DNA from: an uncultured Lachnospiraceae bacterium
GTDB taxonomy: Bacteria; Bacillota; Clostridia; Lachnospirales; Lachnospiraceae
DNA: 64,000 bases
Direction: 5' to 3'
Assembly: GCA_910579395.1 (NCBI GenBank)
Contig: CAJTUC010000010.1
Span: 308-64,307, forward strand
Shown piece after piece: positions 1 to 9,200 of this stretch. Position 1 is the first letter of the stretch. Every line of letters starts with the position of its first letter. The notes beneath the pieces are model-generated. The model saw only the letters and a program-made list of their open reading frames with translations, made no database searches and was not told where the DNA came from. A program made the translations under genes and the position numbers.

Positions 1-1041
1 ATGGAAATCCTTGATTATGATATGCCAGAAAAAGAATCTGCTGTTGTGGCATTTCAAAAATTGAAATCTGCTTTGCATTTGCTTGGCACAGCCTGCCCTT
101 TTGACAAAGAAACATTCAATTTATATTGCTGCGAACACACACCAAAAGATATTGAAGCTTCTGCCGAGCAAATCATGCCAATATTACAGTCCTGCTTTGA
201 AAAACACCCGGCACTGTCTTATCTGTATCCTTTATTTCATATGGTAATGCGCACTTGCTATCAGCAAGCCGGAAAACCAGCCGATACGGAGCTGCTTCAA
301 GCCGCCAAACTATTATCCAAAGAAGTTGGCAGTCTTGAGACTTTATATACGCAAGCAAGAGATTATTTAGATGCGGTTATCATAGCGCCGTCAAAACAAG
401 ATGTACAACTGCCTAGCAGTACAATAGCTGAAATATACCATTCTTATTGCCTGTATGCTAGTAAACAGGATTTTCAATCGGATGCATTATCCGCTATGGA
501 AGTAAAAGAAACTTTTCTGCCTGACATTCATACCCATACAGATGCTCATTCCAATACACAAGATTGGATAGAGTATTTAAACCATGCCTCTAACCTTATT
601 ACAGATAATGCAATCGGGAAATACCCCATTACATCATTCAAACAGTTCTTTTGTATAGGTATTAGACTACTTCTTGAAGATGAACTCGTTATCAAAAAAT
701 GCAAACTATGTAATGGATATTTTCGTGTGAAGTATACTTCCAACCAAGAATACTGCACAAGAATATACAGAGACACTTCCACTACCTGTAATGAGTACGC
801 CAGCCGGAAATCCTATAAGGAAAAGTTATTCAGCCATCCGATTCATACGGAATTCACAAAATCATATAACAGGCTATATGCCCGTATCCGCAGAGGGAAG
901 CTGCCTGCTGACACGCCACTTATGGATCAGCTAAAAGCGCTCCATGACGAGTATACCGAAAAATATGAGAACACACATCAGAAAGACCGAGAAGCTATAT
1001 GGAAAGAATATATAGAAAGAAATAAGGAACTGCTCAATTAG
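1..1041 (+). CDS. Hypothetical protein with C-terminal Cys4 zinc-ribbon-like cluster (DUF6076-like)
   Basis: A 346-residue protein whose function is not known. The N-terminal two thirds is helical and Leu-rich with no motif I recognise. The C-terminal part has cysteines at 234, 237, 252 and 263 (CxxC, then two single Cys) set among aromatic and basic residues, followed by a charged helix. This resembles DUF6076-type proteins and suggests a small zinc-bound fold. The first ATG is base 1 of the window, so the true start could lie further left. The gene is on the plus strand and meets tuf tail to tail, with the tuf terminator between them, so it is not part of the ribosomal operon. The family name is from memory; the cysteine pattern is directly visible. 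Confidence 0.7.
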   Translation: MEILDYDMPEKESAVVAFQKLKSALHLLGTACPFDKETFNLYCCEHTPKDIEASAEQIMPILQSCFEKHPALSYLYPLFHMVMRTCYQQAGKPADTELLQAAKLLSKEVGSLETLYTQARDYLDAVIIAPSKQDVQLPSSTIAEIYHSYCLYASKQDFQSDALSAMEVKETFLPDIHTHTDAHSNTQDWIEYLNHASNLITDNAIGKYPITSFKQFFCIGIRLLLEDELVIKKCKLCNGYFRVKYTSNQEYCTRIYRDTSTTCNEYASRKSYKEKLFSHPIHTEFTKSYNRLYARIRRGKLPADTPLMDQLKALHDEYTEKYENTHQKDREAIWKEYIERNKELLN

Positions 1042-1093
1042 TGAACTTTTGTTATCATTCTGTTATCACGACTTACCAATTCCACCAAACATC

Positions 1094-1128
1094 GAAAAAA
1101 GGACTTTCCGAGAAAACTCGGAAAGTCC
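1094..1128 (-). terminator. Intrinsic terminator of tuf
   Basis: A perfect 12-bp stem (GGACTTTCCGAG with CTCGGAAAGTCC) and a 4-nt loop lie 23 bases after the tuf stop. On the minus strand the stem is followed by a run of six T. It closes the str operon. Confidence 0.93.
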
Positions 1129-1150
1129 CATAAATTCAATGAATTTTCAA

Positions 1151-2338
1151 TTACTCAATGATAGTAGCAACCCTGCCAGAACCAACAGTTCTACCACCCT
1201 CACGGATAGCAAACGTAAGACCCTGCTCCATAGCAATCGGATGAATCAATTCGATTGACATCTCTACGTTATCGCCAGGCATGCACATCTCTGTGCCTTC
1301 CGGTAAGTTACATACACCTGTAACGTCTGTTGTTCTGAAGTAGAACTGAGGTCTGTAGTTATTGAAGAAAGGAGTATGACGTCCACCTTCATCTTTTGTC
1401 AGAACGTATACCTGAGCGGTAAACTTTCTGTGGCATGTTACAGAACCGGGTTTTGCAAGAACCTGACCTCTTTCGATGTCTGTTCTCTGGATACCACGAA
1501 GCAAAACACCGATGTTATCACCAGCCTGAGCTTCATCAAGCAGTTTACGGAACATTTCGATACCAGTTACAACAGATTTCTGTGTCTCTTCCTTAACACC
1601 AACGATTTCAACATCATCGGACATATGAAGTGTACCACGCTCTACTCTACCAGTAGCAACAGTACCACGGCCTGTGATGGAGAATACGTCCTCGACAGGC
1701 ATCAGGAAAGGCTTATCTGTATCACGCTGAGGATCCGGAATATAATCGTCAACAGTTGACATCAGTTCCATGATCTTGTCGCCCCATTCGCCGTTAGGAT
1801 CTTCCAAAGCTTTCAGTGCGGACCCTTTGATAATCGGGCAGTCTGTGAATTCGTACTCTTCAAGCTGCTCTGTAATTTCCATTTCTACTAACTCAAGCAG
1901 TTCCGGATCGTCTACCATATCACATTTGTTCATGAATACTACGATATAAGGTACACCTACCTGACGGGACAGAAGGATGTGCTCCTTTGTCTGAGCCATA
2001 ACACCGTCAGTAGCAGCAACAACAAGGATTGCACCATCCATCTGAGCAGCACCTGTGATCATGTTCTTTACATAGTCAGCATGTCCAGGGCAGTCAACGT
2101 GCGCATAGTGTCTCTTATCTGTCTCATACTCAACGTGAGCTGTGGAGATTGTAATACCTCTTTCTCTTTCTTCCGGAGCTTTATCAATATTCTCAAAATC
2201 TGTAGCCGTGTTACCTGCTACTCTTTCGGAAAGTACCTTTGTGATAGCAGCTGTCAAAGTTGTTTTACCATGATCAACGTGACCAATGGTACCAATATTA
2301 CAATGGGGTTTGTTTCTTTCAAATTTAGCTTTAGCCAT
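1151..2338 (-). CDS. tuf: Elongation factor Tu
   Basis: EF-Tu is the GTPase that delivers aminoacyl-tRNA to the ribosomal A site. At 395 residues it has the usual bacterial length. The N-terminal GTPase domain shows G1 (GHVDHGKTT, about residues 18-26), G3 (DCPGHADY), G4 (NKCD) and the SALKAL G5 segment. Domains II and III follow, ending in the conserved GGRTVGSGRV stretch. The ATG is preceded by AAGGAGG at a normal distance. It is the last gene of the rpsL-rpsG-fusA-tuf order, but 208 bp separate it from fusA and it has its own sigma-A promoter and terminator, so it can be expressed independently, as expected for such an abundant protein. Confidence 0.98.
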   Translation of the reverse strand: MAKAKFERNKPHCNIGTIGHVDHGKTTLTAAITKVLSERVAGNTATDFENIDKAPEERERGITISTAHVEYETDKRHYAHVDCPGHADYVKNMITGAAQMDGAILVVAATDGVMAQTKEHILLSRQVGVPYIVVFMNKCDMVDDPELLELVEMEITEQLEEYEFTDCPIIKGSALKALEDPNGEWGDKIMELMSTVDDYIPDPQRDTDKPFLMPVEDVFSITGRGTVATGRVERGTLHMSDDVEIVGVKEETQKSVVTGIEMFRKLLDEAQAGDNIGVLLRGIQRTDIERGQVLAKPGSVTCHRKFTAQVYVLTKDEGGRHTPFFNNYRPQFYFRTTDVTGVCNLPEGTEMCMPGDNVEMSIELIHPIAMEQGLTFAIREGGRTVGSGRVATIIE

Positions 2339-2411
2339 TTCTAAAGTCCTCCTTAAAATGATTTTCTTTCATAAATTGAATTTGTTTCAGTTCTAACACC
2401 AGCTATCTTTG

Positions 2412-2440
2412 ATTATATTAAAGATTGCCAATATTTTCAA
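2412..2440 (-). promoter_or_regulatory. Sigma-A promoter of tuf
   Basis: The minus strand reads TTGAAA, a 17-nt spacer, then TATAAT, about 75 bases before the tuf start. The spacing is ideal and the -10 hexamer is consensus. Confidence 0.8.
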
Positions 2441-2546
2441 GCATTATTTGGATTTTACCGCCAATACTTTTTCGCCGGATAAGGTTCACAACCTTTATTT
2501 CTATTTTCCCATATCTCTCTTCCGGTAAATAAAAATTTTTCAACTT

Positions 2547-4664
2547 TTATTTTGATTTGGCTGCTAAAACTTTTTCCTGTACGTTCTTCGGTACCTGTTC
2601 ATATTTTTCAAAGAACATGGAGTAGTTACCGCGTCCCTGCGTCTTGGAACGTAAATCCGTTGAATACCCGAACATTTCAGCAAGCGGTACATAACCTTTT
2701 ACCATCTTGCCGCCTCCGATATCTTCCATACCTTCGATACGCCCGCGGCGGGAATTGATATCGCCGATAACATCGCCCATATACTCTTCCGGCATCGTAA
2801 CCTCGACCTTCATGATAGGTTCTAACAGCACAGGATTTGCTTTTTTCATGGCCTCTTTGAAGCACATGGAACCTGCAATGTGGAATGCCATTTCAGAAGA
2901 GTCAACTTCATGGTAGGAACCATCATATACGTTCGCGTGTACGCCAAGTACCGGGAATCCGCCCAGAATACCTGCTTTTGCTGCTTCTTCGATACCTTCG
3001 CCGACAGCCGGAATGTATTCCTTGGGAATCGCACCGCCCACTACGCTGGACTCGTACTTGAATGTCTCTTCTCCGTTCGGATCCATAGGCTCGAATTTAA
3101 CTTTACAGTGCCCATACTGTCCACGACCACCGGACTGTTTTGCATATTTGTATTCCTGATCAATAGGCTTGGTAAATGTTTCTTTGTAAGCAACCTGAGG
3201 TGCACCGACGTTCGCTTCTACTTTGAATTCACGAAGCAGACGGTCTACGATGATCTCAAGATGCAGCTCGCCCATACCTGCAATAATGGTCTGGCCTGTT
3301 TCCTGATCTGTATGCGCCTTGAAAGTAGGATCTTCTTCTGCGAGTTTCGCCAGAGCTTCACCCATTTTGCCCTGACCTGCTTTGGTCTTAGGCTCGATTG
3401 CGAGTTCGATTACGGGCTCCGGGAACTCCATGGATTCCAGAATAACCGGGTGCTGTTCATCACAAATAGTATCTCCGGTCGTTGTGATTTTGAATCCAAC
3501 TGCCGCAGCAATATCTCCGGAATATACTTTATCCAGTTCTGCTCTCTTATTCGCATGCATCTGCAAAATACGTCCGACACGTTCTTTTTTGTCTTTGGTC
3601 GCATTCAATACATAGGAACCGGAATTCATCGTACCGGAATAAACTCTGAAAAATGCCAGTTTCCCGACAAACGGATCTGCCATGATTTTAAATGCCAATG
3701 CAGAAAAAGGTTCCTCATCCGAAGAATGTCTCTCCACCTCATTGCCATCCAAATCAGTTCCTTTGATCGCCGGAATATCTGTCGGCGCAGGCATAAATTC
3801 CAAAATCGCATCCAGAAGCTTCTGAACGCCCTTGTTCCGATATGCGGAACCACAGCATACGGGAACCGCCCTGCATTCACAGGTAGCGAGCCGCAATGCT
3901 TTCTTCATGTCTTCTACGGAAGGTTCTTCCCCTTCCAGATACATCATTGTTAAATCATCATCCAATTCACAGACTTTTTCTACCAGTTCATCACGGTATA
4001 ATTCAGCCTGATCCTTCATATCATCCGGAATATCGGTGATATTGATATCATCGCCTTTATCATCATTATAGATATAGGCTTTCTTTTCAAACAGATCGAT
4101 AATGCCCTGGAATTCATCTTCTTTGCCAATCGGCAGCTGAAGGATGATTGCATTTTTCCCCAATCTGTTTCTAATCTGATCTACCGCACCATAAAAATCT
4201 GCACCCAAGATATCCATCTTGTTAATGAATGCCATTCTCGGTACGTTGTAGGTGTCAGCCTGACGCCATACATTTTCTGACTGTGGCTCAACGCCGCCTT
4301 TTGCACAGAATACGCCAACAGCGCCATCCAGTACACGGAGTGAACGCTCAACTTCAACAGTAAAGTCAACGTGGCCGGGAGTATCAATAATATTAATACG
4401 ATGCTCTAAAGCGCCCGGCTTCGGCTTGCAGTTTTCTTCCAAAGTCCAATGACACGTCGTAGCGGCTGATGTGATGGTAATACCTCTTTCCTGCTCCTGT
4501 TCCATCCAGTCCATGGTAGCAGTACCTTCGTGAGTATCACCAATCTTATAGTTTACCCCAGTATAATAGAGGATACGCTCTGTCAATGTCGTTTTACCGG
4601 CATCAATATGGGCCATAATACCTATATTCCTGGTTCTCTCTAATGGATATTCTCTTTCAGCCAA
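2547..4664 (-). CDS. fusA: Elongation factor G
   Basis: EF-G is the GTPase that drives ribosomal translocation and, with RRF, ribosome recycling. The 705 residues cover the full family length. GTPase motifs are AHIDAGKTT (about residues 17-25), DTPGHVDF and NKMD, followed by domains II-V ending in the conserved SDLRSKTQGRG-like segment (here TDLRSKTQGRG). The start codon is TTG, placed 8 nt after a strong AGGAGG, and it gives the expected MAEREYPLERTRNIGI N-terminus. The gene follows rpsG after about 170 bp that hold a terminator-like hairpin. Confidence 0.98.
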   Translation of the reverse strand: MAEREYPLERTRNIGIMAHIDAGKTTLTERILYYTGVNYKIGDTHEGTATMDWMEQEQERGITITSAATTCHWTLEENCKPKPGALEHRINIIDTPGHVDFTVEVERSLRVLDGAVGVFCAKGGVEPQSENVWRQADTYNVPRMAFINKMDILGADFYGAVDQIRNRLGKNAIILQLPIGKEDEFQGIIDLFEKKAYIYNDDKGDDINITDIPDDMKDQAELYRDELVEKVCELDDDLTMMYLEGEEPSVEDMKKALRLATCECRAVPVCCGSAYRNKGVQKLLDAILEFMPAPTDIPAIKGTDLDGNEVERHSSDEEPFSALAFKIMADPFVGKLAFFRVYSGTMNSGSYVLNATKDKKERVGRILQMHANKRAELDKVYSGDIAAAVGFKITTTGDTICDEQHPVILESMEFPEPVIELAIEPKTKAGQGKMGEALAKLAEEDPTFKAHTDQETGQTIIAGMGELHLEIIVDRLLREFKVEANVGAPQVAYKETFTKPIDQEYKYAKQSGGRGQYGHCKVKFEPMDPNGEETFKYESSVVGGAIPKEYIPAVGEGIEEAAKAGILGGFPVLGVHANVYDGSYHEVDSSEMAFHIAGSMCFKEAMKKANPVLLEPIMKVEVTMPEEYMGDVIGDINSRRGRIEGMEDIGGGKMVKGYVPLAEMFGYSTDLRSKTQGRGNYSMFFEKYEQVPKNVQEKVLAAKSK

Positions 4665-4688
4665 GGTTTTTTCCTCCTGTTATTTTTT

Positions 4689-4711
4689 GGAAAAAAGTTC
4701 CTTCGGAACTT
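4689..4711 (-). terminator. Terminator-like hairpin just before fusA (possible attenuator)
   Basis: On the minus strand a 7-bp stem AAGTTCC/GGAACTT with a GAA loop is followed by a T-rich tract, 25 bases before the fusA TTG. It sits inside the str operon with no obvious promoter between it and fusA, so it may tune rather than stop transcription. Confidence 0.5.
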
Positions 4712-4834
4712 CTTCCGGACAAGACAATAGATTTTCCTTGCCAGCGTCTTTTGCCGACTTGGTAAATCTTCTTGCCCTGTAAAATTTTGATTTGCCTAAT
4801 CAGCGTTTTATGCTGATTTAGAAAATCATTTTAC

Positions 4835-5305
4835 CTAGAAACGATAATGTGCAAATGCTTTGTTTGCTTCTGCCATCTTGTGCATATCTTCTTTTCTCTT
4901 CACAGCTGCACCAGTATTGTTCGCAGCATCAAGAATCTCATTGGCAAGTCTCTCTTCCATTGTTTTCTCGCCTCTTTTGCGTGAAAACATGGTCAGCCAA
5001 CGAAGGCCTAATGCCTGGCGTCTTTCCGGGCGGACTTCAATCGGCACCTGATAAGTTGCACCACCGATACGTCTTGCCTTAACTTCGAGAACTGGCATGA
5101 TATTGTTCATGGCCTCCTCGAATACTTCAAGAGCCGGCTTTCCAGCCTTTTCTTCTACTCTTGCAAATGCTCCATACACAATTTTCTGAGCTACGCCCTT
5201 CTTACCGTCCAGCATGATGTTGTTGATAAGCTTGGTAACTACCTTATTGTTATATAAAGGATCTGCTAATATATCTCTCTTTGCAATATGTCCTTTACGC
5301 GGCAC
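4835..5305 (-). CDS. rpsG: 30S ribosomal protein S7
   Basis: S7 nucleates assembly of the 30S head by binding the 3' domain of 16S rRNA. The frame is open for 25 codons further upstream, but I place the start at the GTG at 5305. It gives the standard PRKGHIAKRDILADP N-terminus and the typical 156-residue length, and an AAGGAGG lies 8 nt before it. Conserved S7 segments include NNIMLDGKK, the VEVRPERRQALGLRW-like stretch and the C-terminal AFAHYRF. The gene lies between rpsL and fusA in the usual str order. In other bacteria S7 represses this operon; I could not identify a specific binding structure here. Confidence 0.97.
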   Translation of the reverse strand: MPRKGHIAKRDILADPLYNNKVVTKLINNIMLDGKKGVAQKIVYGAFARVEEKAGKPALEVFEEAMNNIMPVLEVKARRIGGATYQVPIEVRPERRQALGLRWLTMFSRKRGEKTMEERLANEILDAANNTGAAVKRKEDMHKMAEANKAFAHYRF

Positions 5306-5492
5306 GGTTCTTCCCTCCTTATTCATATTTGCAGCAAAGCAGCCTGGCCTCACTACTTTTAATAAATCAACGGTACTCACATGTGTCCTCTAATTCAATG
5401 TGTTCGTGCGGTTTTCTATATCTAAGAATCCCAACACTAAATTAGTTCTGTTTGTGGTCCTAATTTCTAAAGCCTCGACCTCTCTCCATCCT

Positions 5493-5633
5493 GTAAGTTT
5501 GCTTCACAACTTACAAAACTTCTCAGCCTGCAAGTTTACATTCGCAAACTTGCGAAGTTAATTCGCTCTTCCTAATTTCAGGCTTCCTTAACCTGCAAGT
5601 TTGCAAATGCAAACTTGCGAAGTTAATTCGCTC
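5493..5633. repeat. Hairpin-rich spacer with a 42-bp direct repeat between rpsL and rpsG
   Basis: The 344-bp rpsL-rpsG gap has no gene. It holds a hairpin at 5493-5514 (GTAAGTT/AACTTAC) and two copies of a 42-bp unit at 5527-5568 and 5592-5633, which differ at 4 positions. Each copy contains a CAAGTTT/AAACTTG stem (10 bp with a 2-nt loop in the second copy) followed by GCGAA-gttaa-TTCGC. None has a long T run, so they look like RNA structure or processing sites rather than terminators. Confidence 0.7.
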
Positions 5634-5649
5634 CGCGAATTTACTTCTT

Positions 5650-6069
5650 TTATTTCTGAGTTTTCGGTCTCTTCGCGCCGTATTTGGAACGGGCCTGTTT
5701 TCTGTTAGCGACTCCCGCAGTATCAAGCGTACCTCTGATGATATGGTATCTTGTACCGGGTAAGTCTTTAACTCTGCCGCCACGAATCAAAACAACGCTG
5801 TGCTCCTGAAGATTATGGCCTTCCCCGGGAATGTAGCTTGTTACTTCGATTCCGTTGGAAAGACGAACTCTGGCAATCTTTCTAAGAGCGGAGTTAGGCT
5901 TTTTAGGAGTTGCTGTCTTCACAGCTGTGCAGACACCTCTCTTCTGCGGAGAAGCCGTATCGATTGCTGTTTTGTGAAGAGAGTTCCATCCTTTCAGCAA
6001 AGCAGGTGCGGTTGACTTCTTGACAGATGTCTGACGTCCCTTTCTGACTAACTGGTTAAATGTTGGCAT
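5650..6069 (-). CDS. rpsL: 30S ribosomal protein S12
   Basis: S12 lies at the decoding centre and controls translational accuracy. The ATG at 6069 gives MPTFNQLVRKG and 139 residues; the upstream in-frame GTG at 6078 falls inside the ribosome binding site (AGGAGGTG) and is rejected. The PKKPNSALRK loop has lysine at the site where streptomycin-resistance changes occur, and the later GRVKDLPGTRYH loop also has its usual lysine, so the protein looks wild type for streptomycin. It is the first gene of the rpsL-rpsG-fusA-tuf unit, with its own strong promoter and a leader of about 125 nt. Confidence 0.98.
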   Translation of the reverse strand: MPTFNQLVRKGRQTSVKKSTAPALLKGWNSLHKTAIDTASPQKRGVCTAVKTATPKKPNSALRKIARVRLSNGIEVTSYIPGEGHNLQEHSVVLIRGGRVKDLPGTRYHIIRGTLDTAGVANRKQARSKYGAKRPKTQK

Positions 6070-6170
6070 TCTTTTCACCTCCTGTAAAATTTTCTATTCT
6101 GCCTTTTAACCGGCTTACTGTGTGCATACTTTTGCATAACCTTTTTTTGCGAAACAAAATTTTGCATAAC

Positions 6171-6225
6171 AAAAAAAACGCATCTGCGTGCACACTAAAA
6201 TAGTATACTTGCACGCAAATGCGTT
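6171..6225 (-). terminator. Terminator of rpoBC, overlapping the rpsL promoter
   Basis: Sixteen-base arms at 6210-6225 and 6177-6192 are complementary at 15 positions, separated by 17 nt, and followed on the minus strand by eight T. RNA reading through from rpoC can form the full stem. The first arm lies between the -35 and -10 boxes of the rpsL promoter, so RNA started there lacks it. Confidence 0.85.
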
Positions 6226-6230
6226 GTCAA
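6202..6230 (-). promoter_or_regulatory. Sigma-A promoter of rpsL-rpsG-fusA
   Basis: The minus strand reads TTGACA (6225-6230), 17 nt, TATACT (6202-6207). The start of transcription should be near 6195, leaving a leader of about 125 nt before the rpsL ATG. Confidence 0.9.
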
Positions 6231-6254
6231 TACCTTTTTTGAATTATTTCCTGA

Positions 6255-9200
6255 CTATTCGAGGATTTCTACCGTATCTTCTTCGATTTCTTCAATATCC
6301 TCAATATCTGTCATTTCTTCTTCCGTTTCCTCATCAGCATATAGGTCCTCGGAAATTTCGATTTCTTCCTCCTCATCTGCTGCATAGTCTTCACGGACAT
6401 TTACTTCATCTTCCACCGCAAGACGCGCCAGCAGATTTTCATCTGTGTTCAGCTTAGTGCTACGGTATCTCTTCATACCGGTTCCTGCCGGAATCAGTTT
6501 ACCGATGATAACGTTTTCCTTTAAGCCTACAAGAGGATCGATCTTTCCTTTGATCGCCGCTTCTGTCAGCACCTTCGTCGTCTCCTGGAAGGATGCCGCA
6601 GAAAGGAAGGAGTTCGTCGCCAGGGCAGCTTTGGTAATACCAAGCATGATCTGCTTGCCGTCTGCGGGCTCTTTTCCTTCTTTCACAAGCGCCTCATTCA
6701 AATCTTCATATTCCAGCACGTCTACCAGTGTACCCGGCAGATATTCCGTATCACCGCTGCTTTCAATCCTTACCTTTTTCAGCATCTGCCGCACGATGAC
6801 CTCAATGTGCTTATCGGCAATATCAACACCCTGCAGACGGTATACTCTCTGTACCTCGCGGAGCATATAATCCTGTACGGCGCGGATTCCCTTAATTTTC
6901 AAAAGGTCATGCGGATTGACGCTTCCTTCTGTCAGTTCATCGCCAGCCTCCAGCGCTGCCCCATCCAAAATCTTGATTCTGGAACCGTAAGGAATCAGAT
7001 AGGTCTTGGACTCGCCCGTTTCGTCGTTAGTGATCACGACTTCACGTTTCTTCTTCGTATCCTTAATCGTTGCTACGCCGCCGAATTCCGCAATGATCGC
7101 AAGGCCCTTCGGCTTACGCGCCTCAAAAAGCTCCTCTACACGGGGAAGACCCTGTGTGATATCGTCACCGGCAACACCGCCCGCATGGAAGGTACGCATT
7201 GTAAGCTGTGTACCGGGCTCACCGATAGACTGTGCCGCGATGATACCGACTGCTTCACCTACCTGAACAGCTTCTCCGGTCGCCATATTCGCACCGTAAC
7301 ATTTTGCACAGATACCGATATGGGAACGACAGGTCAAAATCGTACGGATTTTTACTTCCTCAATCGGTTCTCCGTTCTCATCAACACCCGCACTCAAAAT
7401 CCTCGCCGCGCGGCTCGGTGTAATCATATGATTTCTTTTTACGATAACATTACCGTCTTTATCTTTGATCTCATTACAGGAAAATCTGCCTGTAATTCTG
7501 TCTTTCAGCCCTTCAATGGTCTCTTTTCCGTCCATAAATGCCTTGACAGACATTCCCGGAATATCTTCCCGGCCCTCGCAGCAGTCCGTTTCGCGAATGA
7601 TCAGTTCCTGCGATACATCGACCATACGCCTTGTCAGATAACCGGAGTCGGCTGTACGAAGCGCTGTATCGGACAGACCTTTACGCGCACCGTGAGCGGA
7701 CATGAAATATTCCAGAACATCAAGTCCTTCACGGAAATTGGATTTAATCGGCAGCTCGATCGTTCTACCGGTCGTATCCGCCATCAGTCCACGCATACCC
7801 GCAAGCTGCTTGATCTGCTGGTTGGAACCACGGGCGCCGGAATCGGCCATCATGAAGATGTTACTATATTTATCCAATCCCGCGAGCAATACATCGGTCA
7901 GTTCCTTATCCGTCTCATTCCATGTTTCTACGACCGCACGGTATCTTTCTTCTTCCGTGATAAGACCACGTCTGAAATTCTGCGAAATCTTATCAACCGT
8001 TGCCTGTGCTTCTTCCAACATTTCCTGTTTTCTGGCAGGTACGGTCATATCGGAAATGGATACCGTCATGGCAGCTCTGGTCGAATAATGATATCCGGTG
8101 GATTTAATCAAATCCAATACCTCTGCTGTCTTTACAGCGCCATGAATGTTGATGACCTTTTCCAGAATCTGTTTTAACTGCTTCTTTCCGACATGGAAAT
8201 CTACTTCCAGTTTCAGCAGATTTTCCGGATTGCTCCTGTCAACATATCCCAAATCCTGGGGCAAGATTTCATTGAACAGAAAACGACCCAACGTAGACTC
8301 CTCGGTTCCCGTAATAACTTCCCCGTCAGCATTTTCTTTCTGTACTCTGACATGAATCCTGCTGTGAAGCGTACACTCGCCATTCTCATAAGCCAGGATT
8401 GCTTCATTAATATTCTTATAATATTTGCCCTCTCCGATAACACCTTCTCGTTCCTGCGTCAGATAGTAGATACCGAGCACCATATCCTGAGAAGGAACGG
8501 CAACAGGACCGCCATCTGAAGGTTTTAACAGGTTGTTGGGAGACAGGAGCAAAAACCTGCATTCAGCCTGTGCTTCCACGGACAAAGGCAGATGTACCGC
8601 CATCTGGTCGCCGTCGAAGTCAGCATTAAATGCCGTACATACAAGAGGATGCAGCTTAATTGCCTTACCCTCTACCAGAATCGGCTCAAAAGCCTGAATA
8701 CCCAGTCTGTGCAGAGTAGGCGCACGGTTCAGCATAACCGGATGTTCTCTGATGACTTCTTCCAGAACATCCCATACCTGTGTATCCAATCTCTCTACAA
8801 GTTTCTTGGCATTTTTGATATTCTGCGAAATACCTCTCGATACGAGTTCTTTCATTACAAAAGGTTTAAACAGCTCGATCGCCATTTCCTTCGGCAGACC
8901 GCACTGGTAAATTTTCAGTTCCGGTCCTACGACGATAACGGAACGACCCGAATAATCAACACGTTTTCCGAGCAGGTTCTGACGGAAACGACCGGACTTA
9001 CCTTTTAACATATCGGACAGGGATTTCAGCGCTCTGTTACCCGGTCCCGTTACCGGACGTCCTCTTCTGCCGTTATCGATCAACGCATCGACCGCTTCTT
9101 GAAGCATTCTCTTCTCGTTGCGGACGATGATGTCGGGTGCTCCGAGTTCCAGAAGCCTCTTCAAACGGTTATTTCTGTTGATGATCCTTCTATATAAGTC

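Noticed and set aside
2880..3953. Plus-strand ORF of 357 codons opposite fusA
   Set aside because: It is antisense to a highly conserved gene, has no recognisable domain and arises from codon bias; similar long antisense ORFs occur opposite rpoB and rpoC.
5306..5380. 25-codon N-terminal extension of S7
   Set aside because: The GTG at 5305 has an ideal ribosome site and yields the standard S7 N-terminus and length.
6807..8177. Plus-strand ORF of 456 codons opposite rpoC
   Set aside because: Shadow of rpoC with no domain or ribosome site.
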